Source of the DNA: Deltaproteobacteria bacterium
GTDB taxonomy: Bacteria > Myxococcota_A > UBA9160 > JAJDAL01
Reading direction: 5' to 3'
DNA length: 62,471 bases
Assembly (NCBI GenBank): GCA_029261875.1
Contig: JAJDAL010000019.1
Span: 1-62,471, forward strand
Shown here one piece after another: positions 33,160 to 42,416 of the stretch. The notes below the pieces were generated by a model, which searched no databases, was not told the DNA's origin, and saw only the letters and a program-made list of their open reading frames with translations. How positions within the stretch are numbered: position 1 is the first letter of the stretch; the number at the start of each line of letters is the position of its first letter. Made by a program: the position numbers and the translations under genes.

Positions 33160-34005
33160 TCAGCCCTGACCCAACTCCTTGGAGCGCGCGGTGGCGGCCT
33201 GGACGGCCTCGTAGAGGGCAGCCCGGAAGCCGCCGGCCTCCAGGCGCTCGAGGCCCGCGATGGTGGTGCCTCCGGGCGAGGTCACCTGGTCCTTCAAGGA
33301 AGCCGGGTGCCGACCGGTTTCGAGGACGAGCTTCGCGGCCCCGTAGGCGGTTTGCGCGGCCAGCGCGTTGGCGGCTTCGCGCGGCAGGCCCGCGCGGACT
33401 CCGGCGTCCGCCAGGGCTTCGAGGAACACGAACACGTAGGCGGGACCGCTGCCGGAAAGACCCGTGACGGCGTCCAGCAGGCCCTCGTTCGGGGCCTCCC
33501 ACGCGGTACCCACGGACAGGAACATCTGGCGGGCGAGATCGCGGTCTGTGCGCTTCGCCCGCGCGTTCCCCACGAACGCGGTTGCCCCGCAATGCACCAG
33601 CGCCGGCGTGTTGGGCATGGCGCGTACGATGCGCGCGCCGGATCCCAACGCGCGTTCCATGGCCGAGATCGTGACGCCGGCGGCGATCGAGATCCAAAGC
33701 GGGTGATTCAGGGCTGCGGGTTCCATTCCATCGGCAAGGCTTTCGAGCACGCCGCCCACGACGCCGGGCTTGACCGCGATCACCACGGCGTCGCGGCCCG
33801 CGACGGCTTCCGCGTTGTCGGCGGTCGTGGTCAGGCCGAGTTTCGTCTCGAGGTGTTTTCGCCGGGCCGGGTCGGGTTCGGCAACGGTGATGTCGACGTC
33901 CGCGGCGTCGGGGCCGCGCAGGCCCCCGATCAGGGCTTCCGCCATGGCGCCGCCGCCGATGAAGCCGATGCGTCGTGTCTCTCCGGAAGACTGTTTTCGA
34001 GTCAT
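33160..34005 (-). CDS. proC: Pyrroline-5-carboxylate reductase
   Basis: 281 residues. ATG 34005 overlaps the yggS stop (ATGA). NAD(P)-binding GFIGGGAMAEALIGGL and the family signature LSGSGPAYVFVFLEALADAG (in part) plus SPGGTT are present. It makes proline from P5C. The proC-yggS pairing is widely conserved. Confidence 0.95.
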   Translation of the reverse strand: MTRKQSSGETRRIGFIGGGAMAEALIGGLRGPDAADVDITVAEPDPARRKHLETKLGLTTTADNAEAVAGRDAVVIAVKPGVVGGVLESLADGMEPAALNHPLWISIAAGVTISAMERALGSGARIVRAMPNTPALVHCGATAFVGNARAKRTDRDLARQMFLSVGTAWEAPNEGLLDAVTGLSGSGPAYVFVFLEALADAGVRAGLPREAANALAAQTAYGAAKLVLETGRHPASLKDQVTSPGGTTIAGLERLEAGGFRAALYEAVQAATARSKELGQG

Positions 34006-34724
34006 TGCGCGGTCTCCTCGCGAGCGCCGAAAATCGCCGTGCCCACGCGCACGATCGTAGCTCCTTCCTGGATCGCGACCTCGAAGTCGCCCGACATCCC
34101 CATCGAGAGTTGTTCGATGCGAGCGCCGCCGGGAAGATCGCGCAGGCGGTCGCGCAATTGGGCCAACTGCGCGAAACGCGCTCGACTCGCCTCGGCCTCC
34201 GATTGCGCTTCGGGGATGGCCATCAAGCCCACCACCGTCAGCGCGGGCCACTCCGCGCAACGGGCCAGCAGTGCGGGGACGGCGTCGGGGGCGAGGCCCG
34301 CCTTCTGGGTTTCCCGGCCGAGGTTCACTTGAAGCAGGACTTCGAGCGGCGCGCTGCGGTCGGCGGCGCGGCGGGCCAGCTCTTCGGCGAGGGACTCCCG
34401 ATCGACGCTCTGAATGCAGGAGAAGAGCGCGGCTGCCGGCTTCGACTTGTTGCGCTGGAGGGGGCCGATCAGGTGCCAGCGGGGCGTCGGAAGGTCAGAA
34501 CCTTCAAGTAAAGCTTTCAGTTCTTCGTGCTTGGCGACGGCCTCCTGGACGTAGTTCTCGCCGAAATCGCGCAAGCCCGCGCGCAGGCCCGCCAGCACGG
34601 CCGCCGCCGGCTTGCGCTTGCTGACCGCCAGCAACTGGATCTCGGCCGGGTCCCGCTCGACACTCTCTGCGGCCCGCGCGATGCGCGCGCGAACATCCGC
34701 CAAGCGGCCGGCGATGTCGCTCAT
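34002..34724 (-). CDS. YggS/PLPBP family pyridoxal-phosphate homeostasis protein
   Basis: 240 residues. PLP lysine in LLAVSKRKPAAAV; other motifs FGENYVQEA, WHLIGPLQRNKSK, and MGMSGDFEVAIQEGATIVRVG (in part). It is a single-domain TIM barrel that buffers PLP rather than a racemase. Its start overlaps the maf stop by 4 bp (ATGA). Confidence 0.94.
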   Translation of the reverse strand: MSDIAGRLADVRARIARAAESVERDPAEIQLLAVSKRKPAAAVLAGLRAGLRDFGENYVQEAVAKHEELKALLEGSDLPTPRWHLIGPLQRNKSKPAAALFSCIQSVDRESLAEELARRAADRSAPLEVLLQVNLGRETQKAGLAPDAVPALLARCAEWPALTVVGLMAIPEAQSEAEASRARFAQLAQLRDRLRDLPGGARIEQLSMGMSGDFEVAIQEGATIVRVGTAIFGAREETAQ

Positions 34725-35320
34725 GACAACGCACCGACTTCGCGCAGCAGGCTCAGGGTTTCGTCCATGGGGAGTCCGATGACGTTGGTCTCACTTCCCT
34801 CGATGCGTTCGATGAAGCGGCGCCCTTTGCCTTGGGCCGCGTAGGCGCCGGCCTTGTCCAGGGACTCACCGGTGGCGACGTAGCGTGCGATCTCGTCGGG
34901 GTCGGCCTCGCGCATCACGACTGTGGATTCGACCGCTTGGAGGCGCGGCAGCAGCGCGTCGCTCGCCACGATCGCGACTCCGGTGACGACGACGTGGGTG
35001 CGACCGACCAGACTCCCCAGCAAGCGTCGCGCGTGGGCGGCGTCATCGGGTTTTCCCAGTCCCGCGCCATCGAGCACCACGACCGTGTCGGCGCCGAGTA
35101 CCCAGCGGCGCGTTTGGGGTCCGACCCGCCGTGCGATCGCGACCGCTTTCTCGCCCGCCAGGCGCATGGCACATTCAGCGGGGGACTCGTCCGCCAGCGG
35201 CGTTTCATCGATGTCCGCCGGCTGGATCTCGAATGCGACCCCCGATTGCGCGAGCAGGTCGCGCCGCCGCGGGGAGGCACTGGCCAGAATCAGGGGCGTG
35301 TTGGGCGAGCCGGGGGACAT
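34721..35320 (-). CDS. maf: Maf family nucleotide pyrophosphatase
   Basis: 199 residues. ATG 35320 sits just before the family opening LILASASPRRRDLL; earlier open frame lacks similarity. GADTVVVLDG, AGAYAAQGKG and GSETNVIGLP(M) are family motifs. Maf enzymes hydrolyse dTTP/UTP or modified nucleotides and affect septation. It heads the maf-yggS-proC-divIVA series. Confidence 0.93.
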   Translation of the reverse strand: MSPGSPNTPLILASASPRRRDLLAQSGVAFEIQPADIDETPLADESPAECAMRLAGEKAVAIARRVGPQTRRWVLGADTVVVLDGAGLGKPDDAAHARRLLGSLVGRTHVVVTGVAIVASDALLPRLQAVESTVVMREADPDEIARYVATGESLDKAGAYAAQGKGRRFIERIEGSETNVIGLPMDETLSLLREVGALS

Positions 35321-35389
35321 GGGGCGGAAGTACCGAGACCGGTGTGGGACGTCAAGCGGATTGCGGTAGTTTGGGGCCGAGGTCGAGTC

Positions 35390-35731
35390 TTGAGCGAAGC
35401 ACGACAATGGACCCTGGCGTCCGCCCGCGAGATGTTGGGTGAGGTGCGCGAACGCACCGGCAAGGCGGTCGAAGAAGTAGAGGCGTTGCTCGTCGAGCGT
35501 CAGAAGCTCCCGAATGGCACGCCGCAAGCCGCCGCCGCGGACCGCACCGTGGCCGAACGCGTCGGGCGTTGGGCGCGCGAAATGGAAGCGCTGGGCGCCG
35601 ATGTGAAGGGACCCTGGCTCGTCGATTTCGACAACGGCAGCGGTTATTTCTGCTGGCGCTGGCCCGAGGAGAGTCTCGACTACTTCCACGGCTACGACGA
35701 AGGCTTCGCCGGACGCCGACGCATCCAGTAA
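35390..35731 (+). CDS. DUF2203 family protein
   Basis: 113 residues from TTG 35390, the first start giving the family opening RQWTLASAREML. Residues ~10-70 form a helical hairpin; the C-terminus VDFDNGSGYFCWRWPEESL (in part) and YFHGYDEGFAGRR match DUF2203 (usual form: dFPs-G-CWrlgE-i-yWH--d-GF-gRr). Function unknown. It is divergent from maf (69 bp) and ends 12 bp before the converging DUF3501 gene. Confidence 0.8.
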   Translation: MSEARQWTLASAREMLGEVRERTGKAVEEVEALLVERQKLPNGTPQAAAADRTVAERVGRWAREMEALGADVKGPWLVDFDNGSGYFCWRWPEESLDYFHGYDEGFAGRRRIQ

Positions 35732-35743
35732 CAAACCCTCGCG

Positions 35744-36661
35744 TTACACCCGCGGAACGAAGATGTGCCAGCGCAGCGGGTAGGGCTCGGCGTCCGCGGC
35801 TTTGGGGTTGACGACGTCCGCTTCGATGCGGCTCACGCCGTGGGCCTCGCTCTGCAGGGCGGCGAAGCGGCGCACCAGGTCGAGGGCTTCCACGAGCACG
35901 CCTTCCTCGACGTTGAACAACGTCACGCGCGGATCCACGACTTCGACGATGACGTGATCGATGCTGCGACGCACGGTCGGACGGAACGCCCGCAAGGCGC
36001 GGGTTTCCACCAGCATCTCGGGGCCGGTATCCGTCGCCGGCGCTGCGGGAAATGCGAACAGCGCGGGCGCTTCTTCGCGCAGGTCCAGCAACAGGTTTTC
36101 GCGCAGGATTTCGGGGATCTCCACCTCGCGCGCGTAATTCGGGTGGTCGATGCACAGATGCGCCGGGACGTTGCGGTCCGCGAGGGCTTCGATCTGCGCG
36201 CGAGCAAAGCCGAAGCGGACGTATTGGACGGCGGAAATCCGGTCTGCCTCCATCTGCTTGGCATCGAACTGCGCCGGGATGCGTTGTCGGTTGTCGCCGG
36301 CGCCGAGCTGGATCGACACGTGTTCGTCGATCCCGATCAGCCGGTCGAGCTCCGGGCGAATCTCCTCGAGGTCCGTGATCTCCACGAACAGGGTGGCGGA
36401 GAGCTGGTGGGGGCCGGGCACGAGCTCGTTGTAGACGTCGAGCTCCTGCTGGATGGCCTCGGCGGAACGGATGCGCTCGATCCGGATCATCTCCTGGATC
36501 TGGAAGCGAATCGTCTCGCGGTTCTCGAAAACCAGCGTGACCCGCTCGCCGATCGCGATCCGCCGATCGCGTTTGTAGGCGATCAGGCGCTGGCGAAAAT
36601 CCTCGCGGCAGGCTTCATAGCGTTCGATGTCGACGAGATCCGAGGCTTCGAGCGTTTTCAT
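35744..36661 (-). CDS. DUF3501 protein with an extra C-terminal domain
   Basis: 305 residues; ATG 36661 overlaps the CCG-domain gene stop by 4 bp. Residues 1-190 match DUF3501 (LVDIERYEACREDFR, VTLVFENRETIRFQIQEMIR (in part), ISAVQYVRFGF). DUF3501 proteins are normally about 190-200 residues. Here another ~110 residues follow, beginning about ALFAFPAAPATDT, containing VRRSIDHVIVEVVDPRVTLF (in part) and ending PLRWHIFVPRV; this part is beta-rich and not recognised. DUF3501 occurs with rubrerythrin and a GlpC-like Fe-S protein in many proteobacteria, pointing to peroxide or redox stress, but its activity is unknown. Confidence 0.82.
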   Translation of the reverse strand: MKTLEASDLVDIERYEACREDFRQRLIAYKRDRRIAIGERVTLVFENRETIRFQIQEMIRIERIRSAEAIQQELDVYNELVPGPHQLSATLFVEITDLEEIRPELDRLIGIDEHVSIQLGAGDNRQRIPAQFDAKQMEADRISAVQYVRFGFARAQIEALADRNVPAHLCIDHPNYAREVEIPEILRENLLLDLREEAPALFAFPAAPATDTGPEMLVETRALRAFRPTVRRSIDHVIVEVVDPRVTLFNVEEGVLVEALDLVRRFAALQSEAHGVSRIEADVVNPKAADAEPYPLRWHIFVPRV

Positions 36662-37908
36662 TCTTCCAGTCCGTACGCGCGCTCGAAGAGCACGATGGGG
36701 TGGTGGGCCTTGCGACCCAATCCTTCTTCGATGCGGAGTGCCGACAGCGGGCAGTCCGTGGCGATTTCGTCGGCACTGGCGGCATCGAGGGCGCCCAGCA
36801 TCTTGCGCGCGACTTTCATGGATTCTTCGTGGAAACGAGCCTGCATCCCCCAGGTACCGTCGACGCCGGAACAGGCATCCACCAGGGTGATTTCGGCGCC
36901 CGCCAGCCGCAGCAGGTCGGCGGAGCGGAAGCCAATGTTCTGGGCGCGCAGGTGACACGGTGCGTGGTAGGCGACTTTGCCCAGAGGGTGCTTGAAGTCG
37001 CGCTCGAGCTTCTTTGCCTTGGCGAGGTCGTAGACGTGTTCCATCAGGTCGACGACCGCGGCCGCCAATCGCTCGGAATCCTCACCCGGAACGAGGGAGG
37101 GATATTCGGTCTTCATCAGGAGCGAGCACGAAGGCCCGGGAACCGCGACGACGGCGCCCCGGTCCACGAAGGGCTTGAGGAGCGCGATGGTACGCCGGGC
37201 GCTCTTGCGCGCGGCCTCGAGATCCCCGGTATCCGTGGACGGCATACCGCAGCAGCCGCCGTAGACGACTTCCACCTTGACGCCGCTGTGTTCGAGTACC
37301 CGTACCGCGGCCCGGCCCGCATCGGTATCGCTGTAGTTCACGCTGCAGGTCGCGAACAGGGCGACCTCGCCATTGCGACCGTTTCCCCGGGGCCCGCGTC
37401 GGCGAAACCAGCGCGTGAGGGTCTCGGCGTAGTAGCGCGGTTGCACCCAATCGCGGTGGATGCCCAGCGTCTTCTCCAGCATCACGCGCGAGGGGCGATT
37501 GCGGTTCATGAAGTTCATCAGTGGCGCCGTCAGGGCTCCGATACGACCGATCCAATCGGTTTTCGTCGTCAAGCGACGCGCGAGGGAAACGCCGTCGCGT
37601 TCGGCCCGCGCGATCTGCTGGCGGCGCATGAGCGCCGGGAAATCGATGTCCCACTCGTGGGGCGGCGTGTAGGGGCAGTGGTTGTAACAGAGCTTGCAGT
37701 GGAAGCAGAGTTCGTTGACGGCGTCGAGATCCCCACGCGACAGGCCCGCGACTTCATCCGGGCTGGCATCGACCAGGTCGAAGAGTTTCGGGAACGAGGG
37801 GCACAGCGGCAGGCAGCGGCGGCATTGGTGGCACACATCTGCAACGCGGCGAAGTTCCGCTTCGAGCGATTCGGAATTCGTGTAGTCGGGGTCGTCGTAG
37901 GTCAGCAT
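36658..37908 (-). CDS. CCG-domain Fe-S oxidoreductase (GlpC/HdrD-like)
   Basis: 416 residues. Two 4Fe-4S motifs: [11 protein letters not shown] (~26-36) and [11 protein letters not shown] (~68-78). Two CCG domains follow: the first has GGCCGMPS (~218); the second has [11 protein letters not shown] and [11 protein letters not shown], in which the second CC pair is degenerate (one Cys replaced). Such subunits carry electrons between a quinone or heterodisulphide-type site and partners. Position between rubrerythrin and DUF3501 suggests it feeds electrons to rubrerythrin for peroxide reduction (inference). Confidence 0.88.
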   Translation of the reverse strand: MLTYDDPDYTNSESLEAELRRVADVCHQCRRCLPLCPSFPKLFDLVDASPDEVAGLSRGDLDAVNELCFHCKLCYNHCPYTPPHEWDIDFPALMRRQQIARAERDGVSLARRLTTKTDWIGRIGALTAPLMNFMNRNRPSRVMLEKTLGIHRDWVQPRYYAETLTRWFRRRGPRGNGRNGEVALFATCSVNYSDTDAGRAAVRVLEHSGVKVEVVYGGCCGMPSTDTGDLEAARKSARRTIALLKPFVDRGAVVAVPGPSCSLLMKTEYPSLVPGEDSERLAAAVVDLMEHVYDLAKAKKLERDFKHPLGKVAYHAPCHLRAQNIGFRSADLLRLAGAEITLVDACSGVDGTWGMQARFHEESMKVARKMLGALDAASADEIATDCPLSALRIEEGLGRKAHHPIVLFERAYGLEE

Positions 37909-37956
37909 GCGGAGGCCGGGCGGCGGCGTTCGTCCGCCGCCACCCGGAACATCGAC

Positions 37957-38382
37957 TTACAGTTTTTCCAGGCTGTCCAACGCCTTTTGGAAGCGTCCAG
38001 CATGGGACTTCTCCGCCTTGGCGAGCGTCTCGAACCACTCGGCAATGTCCGCGTGTTGTTCCTCGCGGGCGGTCTTGGCCATCCCCGGGTACATCTCCGT
38101 GTACTCGTAGGTTTCGCCCGCGACCGCGGCTTCGAGGTTCTGGTCCGTGGGGCCGATGGGCTTGTCGGTGGCGGGATCGCCTACGGCCTTCAGGTAGTCG
38201 AGGTGCCCGTGGGCATGGCCGGTTTCCGCTTCGGCGGTATCGCGGAACAGCCCGCCGACATCCGGATGACCTTCGATGTCGGCTTGGCGCGCAAAATACA
38301 GGTAGCGGCGATTCGCCTGGGACTCGCCGGCGAACGCTGCCTTCAGATTGTCGTGTGTCTTCGTGCCTTTCAGTTCGGCCAT
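37957..38382 (-). CDS. Rubrerythrin (diiron, no rubredoxin domain)
   Basis: 141 residues. Diiron ligands appear in [32 protein letters not shown] and AEKSHAGRF. The C-terminal rubredoxin domain of classic rubrerythrin is missing, so another electron donor is needed; the Fe-S protein encoded 48 bp downstream is the natural candidate. AGGAAATC-type ribosome site lies close to ATG 38382. Likely function is H2O2 reduction. Confidence 0.92.
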   Translation of the reverse strand: MAELKGTKTHDNLKAAFAGESQANRRYLYFARQADIEGHPDVGGLFRDTAEAETGHAHGHLDYLKAVGDPATDKPIGPTDQNLEAAVAGETYEYTEMYPGMAKTAREEQHADIAEWFETLAKAEKSHAGRFQKALDSLEKL

Positions 38383-38467
38383 GATTTCCTCCTTGAGAAC
38401 GAGACAGTGTACCCGCCTCGCGGGCGGATCCCAGTGGACGCGAACCGAATCCCGCGCAGGGTCCGGG

Positions 38468-39688
38468 TCAATTGCGCCGGGTGCGGGGCGCTGCCACGTC
38501 GGGTAGGCCGCGAAAGTCGACCCAGCGGGGCTCGTCCTTGTCGATGTGGCGGATGCTCTGGCGCAGGAAGGGTGTGATGCGCGCCTGCCACGAGACCGCA
38601 CTCGGGACCGACAGCGCGGCGTAACCCAGGCTCAGGGCACCGAGAATCGCCGCCGCAAAGCCGGCCGCGGGTCCGGAAACGATCTTTCCGGAGATGCGCC
38701 ACAGAATCAGGAAAGCGGCGGGCCACGCCAGCACCACGAGCCGCGTAAAGTCGAGCGCCCCGCGCGTCCCGCTCAGGGAAACGTGGGGGATCACGATCGC
38801 CAATATCCAGACCGGGAAGATCCAGAGCGCGCGGTCGCGTGCGCGAAATCCCAACAGCACGCAGACGAGGTAGAAGGCGACGGAGAGATAGGTGAGTTCG
38901 AAGAAGGGATACGCCTTCGGCCAGAGGTTTTCGCTCGCGATGCGCCACAGGGTTTGGAAGGGCCACACGAGATCGGTTTCCCAGAAGACGCTGTGGGTTT
39001 CGAAGAAACCCGCGAACTCCGGCGCGCGCCAGCGAAGGTACGCGTGAAACAATCCGAACGCGAGGACCGGGCAGGCGAGAAACGCGAAATTGCGCCAGGT
39101 CCAGGCCCCGCGCACGAGAAGTACGCCGAACGCCATGGGGGCGATCAACAGGAGTGCCGGAAATCGGACCCAGACCGCGAGGGACAACCAGAGTGCGGCG
39201 AACGGTAGTGAGCCCCGCAGGTAGGCGATCGCGAATGCGATTGCGAGCAACATGGCGAGGGGTTCCGGGTGCGGTGTCGCGGACAAGGTGAACCAGCGCG
39301 GATTCGCGAGAAAGAACAGAATGCTGCCCCAAAAAGGCGGAGCGCCGACTTGTTTGCACAAGAGGTAGAAAGCGGGAACGCACGCCGCTCCGGGAATCCA
39401 AGCCGCAAGCATTGCAAGGGCGCCCCAATTGATGGCGTCGGGGGTGAGCCAACGGCCCAGGTAGATCAAGGCCGGGTAACCCGGGGCGTGGGTGAGGTAG
39501 TCGAGTCCCGCGTCCGCGTAGGGGAGCGGGAAAGAACGCGCGATTTCGAGGTAGAGATGACCGTCGAAATACACGCCGAGTGCCGAAAGCCGCATTCCGA
39601 TTTCGCGCGTGGCGATCCAGGCCGTCAGGGCTTCCGCGCACAGAGCGCCGAGGAACAGGCCCGCGAGAATGCGGCGTTCTCGACTCAC
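38468..39688 (-). CDS. GT-C-like membrane glycosyltransferase, paralogue 1
   Basis: 406 residues, about ten membrane helices. GTG 39688 overlaps the stop of the next paralogue upstream (GTGA). The first periplasmic loop has GVYFDGHLYLEIARSFPLPY (Asp in the usual GT-C catalytic position) followed by APGYPALIYL, a layout recalling PIG-V/GT76-type and other mannosyltransferases that use polyprenol-phosphate sugars. A short soluble C-terminus ends near DEPRWVDFRGLPD. It is about half identical by eye to 39685-40908, clearly a tandem duplication. Acceptor unknown. Confidence 0.8.
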   Translation of the reverse strand: MSRERRILAGLFLGALCAEALTAWIATREIGMRLSALGVYFDGHLYLEIARSFPLPYADAGLDYLTHAPGYPALIYLGRWLTPDAINWGALAMLAAWIPGAACVPAFYLLCKQVGAPPFWGSILFFLANPRWFTLSATPHPEPLAMLLAIAFAIAYLRGSLPFAALWLSLAVWVRFPALLLIAPMAFGVLLVRGAWTWRNFAFLACPVLAFGLFHAYLRWRAPEFAGFFETHSVFWETDLVWPFQTLWRIASENLWPKAYPFFELTYLSVAFYLVCVLLGFRARDRALWIFPVWILAIVIPHVSLSGTRGALDFTRLVVLAWPAAFLILWRISGKIVSGPAAGFAAAILGALSLGYAALSVPSAVSWQARITPFLRQSIRHIDKDEPRWVDFRGLPDVAAPRTRRN

Positions 39689-40908
39689 GGGCGCAGCGCC
39701 GCCAGGACCTGAAAGTCGACCCAATGGGGCTCGTCGGAATTCAATCGCGCGCGGGCCTGCTCGAGAAAGGGTTGCGCTTGGAACTGCCAGGGAATCGCAC
39801 TACTGATCAGCATGCGCGAGATCCCGATCCCATAGATCGCCATGACGGCGCAGGCGAAGGCCGTGGGGGCACCGGCCATGTGGCGTCCGATCCAATGCCA
39901 GAAGATCAAGACCGCTGCGGGCCAGGCGAGAATCGCCAGGCGCGTGAAATCGATGGCTCCGTGGATCTGGCTGAGGGACGCATGGAAGAGCACGATGGTC
40001 GCCACCCACCCGGATAGAAGCCAATGGCGCTGGGCGTTGGGTCGCAATCCCAGCGCGATTGCGATCAGGTAAATCGCGACGAACGCATACGTGATGGCGG
40101 CGTCGGGGTAGAAGGGAGACCACAGCGCACTGCCCGAGGATTCGATCAGCGCGCGAAAGGGAAGCGTCCACTCGGTATTCCAGAAGACCTGGTGGGAGTC
40201 GAAGACGCTCAGGAAGTCCGGCACCCGCCAGCGCAGGTAGACGTGAAGCGCGACGAGCGACAGCGCCGGGGTCGCGAGCCAGGCGAGGGCGCGGACCCCG
40301 CGGCGTTCGTACAACGCGTAGAGTCCCAATGGAACGACGAGCAAGACCGACGGGAAACGCGTGAGGGCGGCGAGGGAAAACCACAGGCCGCAGCGGGGCC
40401 ACGATTCGCGCAAGAACGCGCTGAGACCCAGAATGCAAAACAGCATCGCCAGGGGTTCGGGATGCGCGGCGGCGGAGAGCGGAACCCAACGCGGGTTCGC
40501 GGTGATGAACAACAGGGAGGGCCACAAGGGCGCGGCGGTAAAGAGCGACGCCAGTCGGTAGAAGGCGGGCCCGCACAGCGCACCCGCGATCCAACTGCAC
40601 CCCACCGCGAGGAGGCCCCAGTCCAGGTACGCATCCGGCGTCAGGATTCGCGCGAGGTAGAGGACGGCGGGATATCCCGGGGCCTGGCCGAGATAGTCGG
40701 GTCCTTCGGGCGCGTAGGGGAGGGGAAACGACCGCGCAATTTCGAGATACAGGTGTCCGTCGAAGTAAACGCCGAGCGACGACAGTGTTTCCGCGGACCC
40801 ACGGATTCCGAGCCACGAGGTCGCGACCTCGAGTGCCAGACCCAGCCCAAAGAGCAACCACAACTGTCGTCGGTCGACCCGCCCGATACCCGTCTCAGCG
40901 ACCGTCAT
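39685..40908 (-). CDS. GT-C-like membrane glycosyltransferase, paralogue 2
   Basis: 407 residues from ATG 40908 (a GTG at 40917 is also possible). Same architecture as its downstream copy: GVYFDGHLYLEIARSFPLPY is identical in both, then APGYPAVLYLARILTPDA, and the C-terminal DEPHWVDFQVL matches DEPRWVDFRGL. The strictly conserved first loop suggests both keep the same donor and catalysis, while divergent middle parts may give different acceptors. Divergent from 41010 with 101 bp between. Confidence 0.8.
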   Translation of the reverse strand: MTVAETGIGRVDRRQLWLLFGLGLALEVATSWLGIRGSAETLSSLGVYFDGHLYLEIARSFPLPYAPEGPDYLGQAPGYPAVLYLARILTPDAYLDWGLLAVGCSWIAGALCGPAFYRLASLFTAAPLWPSLLFITANPRWVPLSAAAHPEPLAMLFCILGLSAFLRESWPRCGLWFSLAALTRFPSVLLVVPLGLYALYERRGVRALAWLATPALSLVALHVYLRWRVPDFLSVFDSHQVFWNTEWTLPFRALIESSGSALWSPFYPDAAITYAFVAIYLIAIALGLRPNAQRHWLLSGWVATIVLFHASLSQIHGAIDFTRLAILAWPAAVLIFWHWIGRHMAGAPTAFACAVMAIYGIGISRMLISSAIPWQFQAQPFLEQARARLNSDEPHWVDFQVLAALRP

Positions 40909-41009
40909 CCGTCGCACCCGTTATACGCGGTTTCGCGCGGAAAAGGGGCGCGTGGGCCGGATGTGGGCCCGCGGAACGCTCTGGAGCGCGATCCGTGTAA
41001 GATTCCGCC

Positions 41010-42416
41010 ATGACGGCGCGACATTGGCTCCTTTTGCTGTTCGCGGTGGCGGCCATCCTTCGCGTCCACAATGCCTGGGTCGCGCCACCGCTTTCGGGTT
41101 TCGACGGTCCGTATCACGCAGCCTATGTCTCGATCTTGCTCGACGAAGCGCGCATCCCCTACGCGGATGAGGGTTGGTCGACGTTTCATCCGCCTTTCTA
41201 TTACGCGCTGTGCGCTGGGATCTGGTGGTTGCTTCCGGACGCGACGCCGCCCATCGGGGTGTTGTTCGCGATGCGGATGCTGGGCGTCGTCGCGAGTCTC
41301 TTTCTCGGGTTCGCCGCCGCGGGGTGTGCGAGGCTGTTGTTTCCCGGGAAACTTCATTTGCCCGTCTACGCCGCATTGCTCACTTGGTTTCTACCCATGC
41401 ACGTAGGGGCCGCTTCTCTGCTTGGGAACGAGATGCCCGCCGCGGCCCTGGCCGCCGCCAGTATCTGGCTGACGCTTCGCTGCTTGCAGGAACCCCCATC
41501 GCGTGCGCGTGTTCTCGGGCTGGGACTCGTGCTCGGGCTGGGGGTGCTCACGAAATTCAGCGTCCTGGTGCCGCTCGCCGTTTCGACGGGTGCCTTGGCG
41601 TGGTCCGGTGTTCGGCGCTACGGAATGACGCTCCACGCCTTGCAGGCCTCGATGTTGGTGTTGGTCGTGGCCAGCGTGGTCTCGGGTTGGTACTTCGCCC
41701 GGAACGTCGAGCGCTACGGGACACCGGTCGTCATGCAGGTCGAAAAAGTGGCGCGCGTGATGCGTCTGCAGGGTTACGGTCCGCCCCGAAAGCTCGAGAC
41801 GTATGTTGCATTTCCGACGGCGATCCTGCGCAACCCCGCGGACCGATCGCCCGAGGCCCTGGGTGCCGTGTGGCCCCTGACGTTTGCGACCACCTGGTAC
41901 GACACCTATGGAACGCTGATCCATGTCGATAGTGCGGCCGGGCGCGCGTTCGGCCAGTTGTTGTTCGCCTGCGGCGGTGTCGCGATGGTGCTGATGGCCG
42001 TGGGAGTCGTCGCCCTTGCGACTTCCGCCCGCGTTGCCGTGCCGCACGGCGCGTTGGCGATCTTCGCGCTTGCGGGGCTGACCGTGCTCTCCTACGTGCT
42101 GTTCACCTACCGCGTTGCAGCCTTCACGGCGCTCAAAGGCACCTATTTGTCCTCGGGAACTGTGGCGTTCGCGCTATTCGTCGCGCTCGGGATCGAGCGC
42201 GTCGAACAGCTGGGTGAGTTCGTGCAAGGCAGTTTGCGCGGATTCCTGGGGATCTTCGTGGTCGCGGTCACGGCGATCTTCTGGTCCGGAGGGCTGGCGC
42301 CGCTGCCCGCGAATCCGGCGCATTTCTACCTGACCGCCTACAAGGACGCCCCGACCCTCAAAACGTTTCGCTTCTTCGTGGGCGGAGACCGCGGCCGCCT
42401 ACCGCTTGCGAAATAG
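41010..42416 (+). CDS. GT-C-like membrane glycosyltransferase (HPPFYY group)
   Basis: 468 residues, roughly eleven helices. The first loop reads GFDGPYHAAYVSILLDEARI (in part), then GWSTFHPPFYYAL; these Asp and His-Pro-Pro features recur in GT39/GT83-like proteins. The motif ALKGTYLSSG near residue 370 is shared with the proteins at 45724 and 49436 (KATYLMGLSIPF, KGTYLLGLSIPF), making a three-member paralogous group in this window. The 3' end overlaps the converging 42399 gene by 18 bp. Confidence 0.78.
   Translation: MTARHWLLLLFAVAAILRVHNAWVAPPLSGFDGPYHAAYVSILLDEARIPYADEGWSTFHPPFYYALCAGIWWLLPDATPPIGVLFAMRMLGVVASLFLGFAAAGCARLLFPGKLHLPVYAALLTWFLPMHVGAASLLGNEMPAAALAAASIWLTLRCLQEPPSRARVLGLGLVLGLGVLTKFSVLVPLAVSTGALAWSGVRRYGMTLHALQASMLVLVVASVVSGWYFARNVERYGTPVVMQVEKVARVMRLQGYGPPRKLETYVAFPTAILRNPADRSPEALGAVWPLTFATTWYDTYGTLIHVDSAAGRAFGQLLFACGGVAMVLMAVGVVALATSARVAVPHGALAIFALAGLTVLSYVLFTYRVAAFTALKGTYLSSGTVAFALFVALGIERVEQLGEFVQGSLRGFLGIFVVAVTAIFWSGGLAPLPANPAHFYLTAYKDAPTLKTFRFFVGGDRGRLPLAK

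Noticed and set aside
36700..38577. 625-codon plus-strand frame
   Set aside because: Antisense to the CCG Fe-S and rubrerythrin genes, which have clear motifs.
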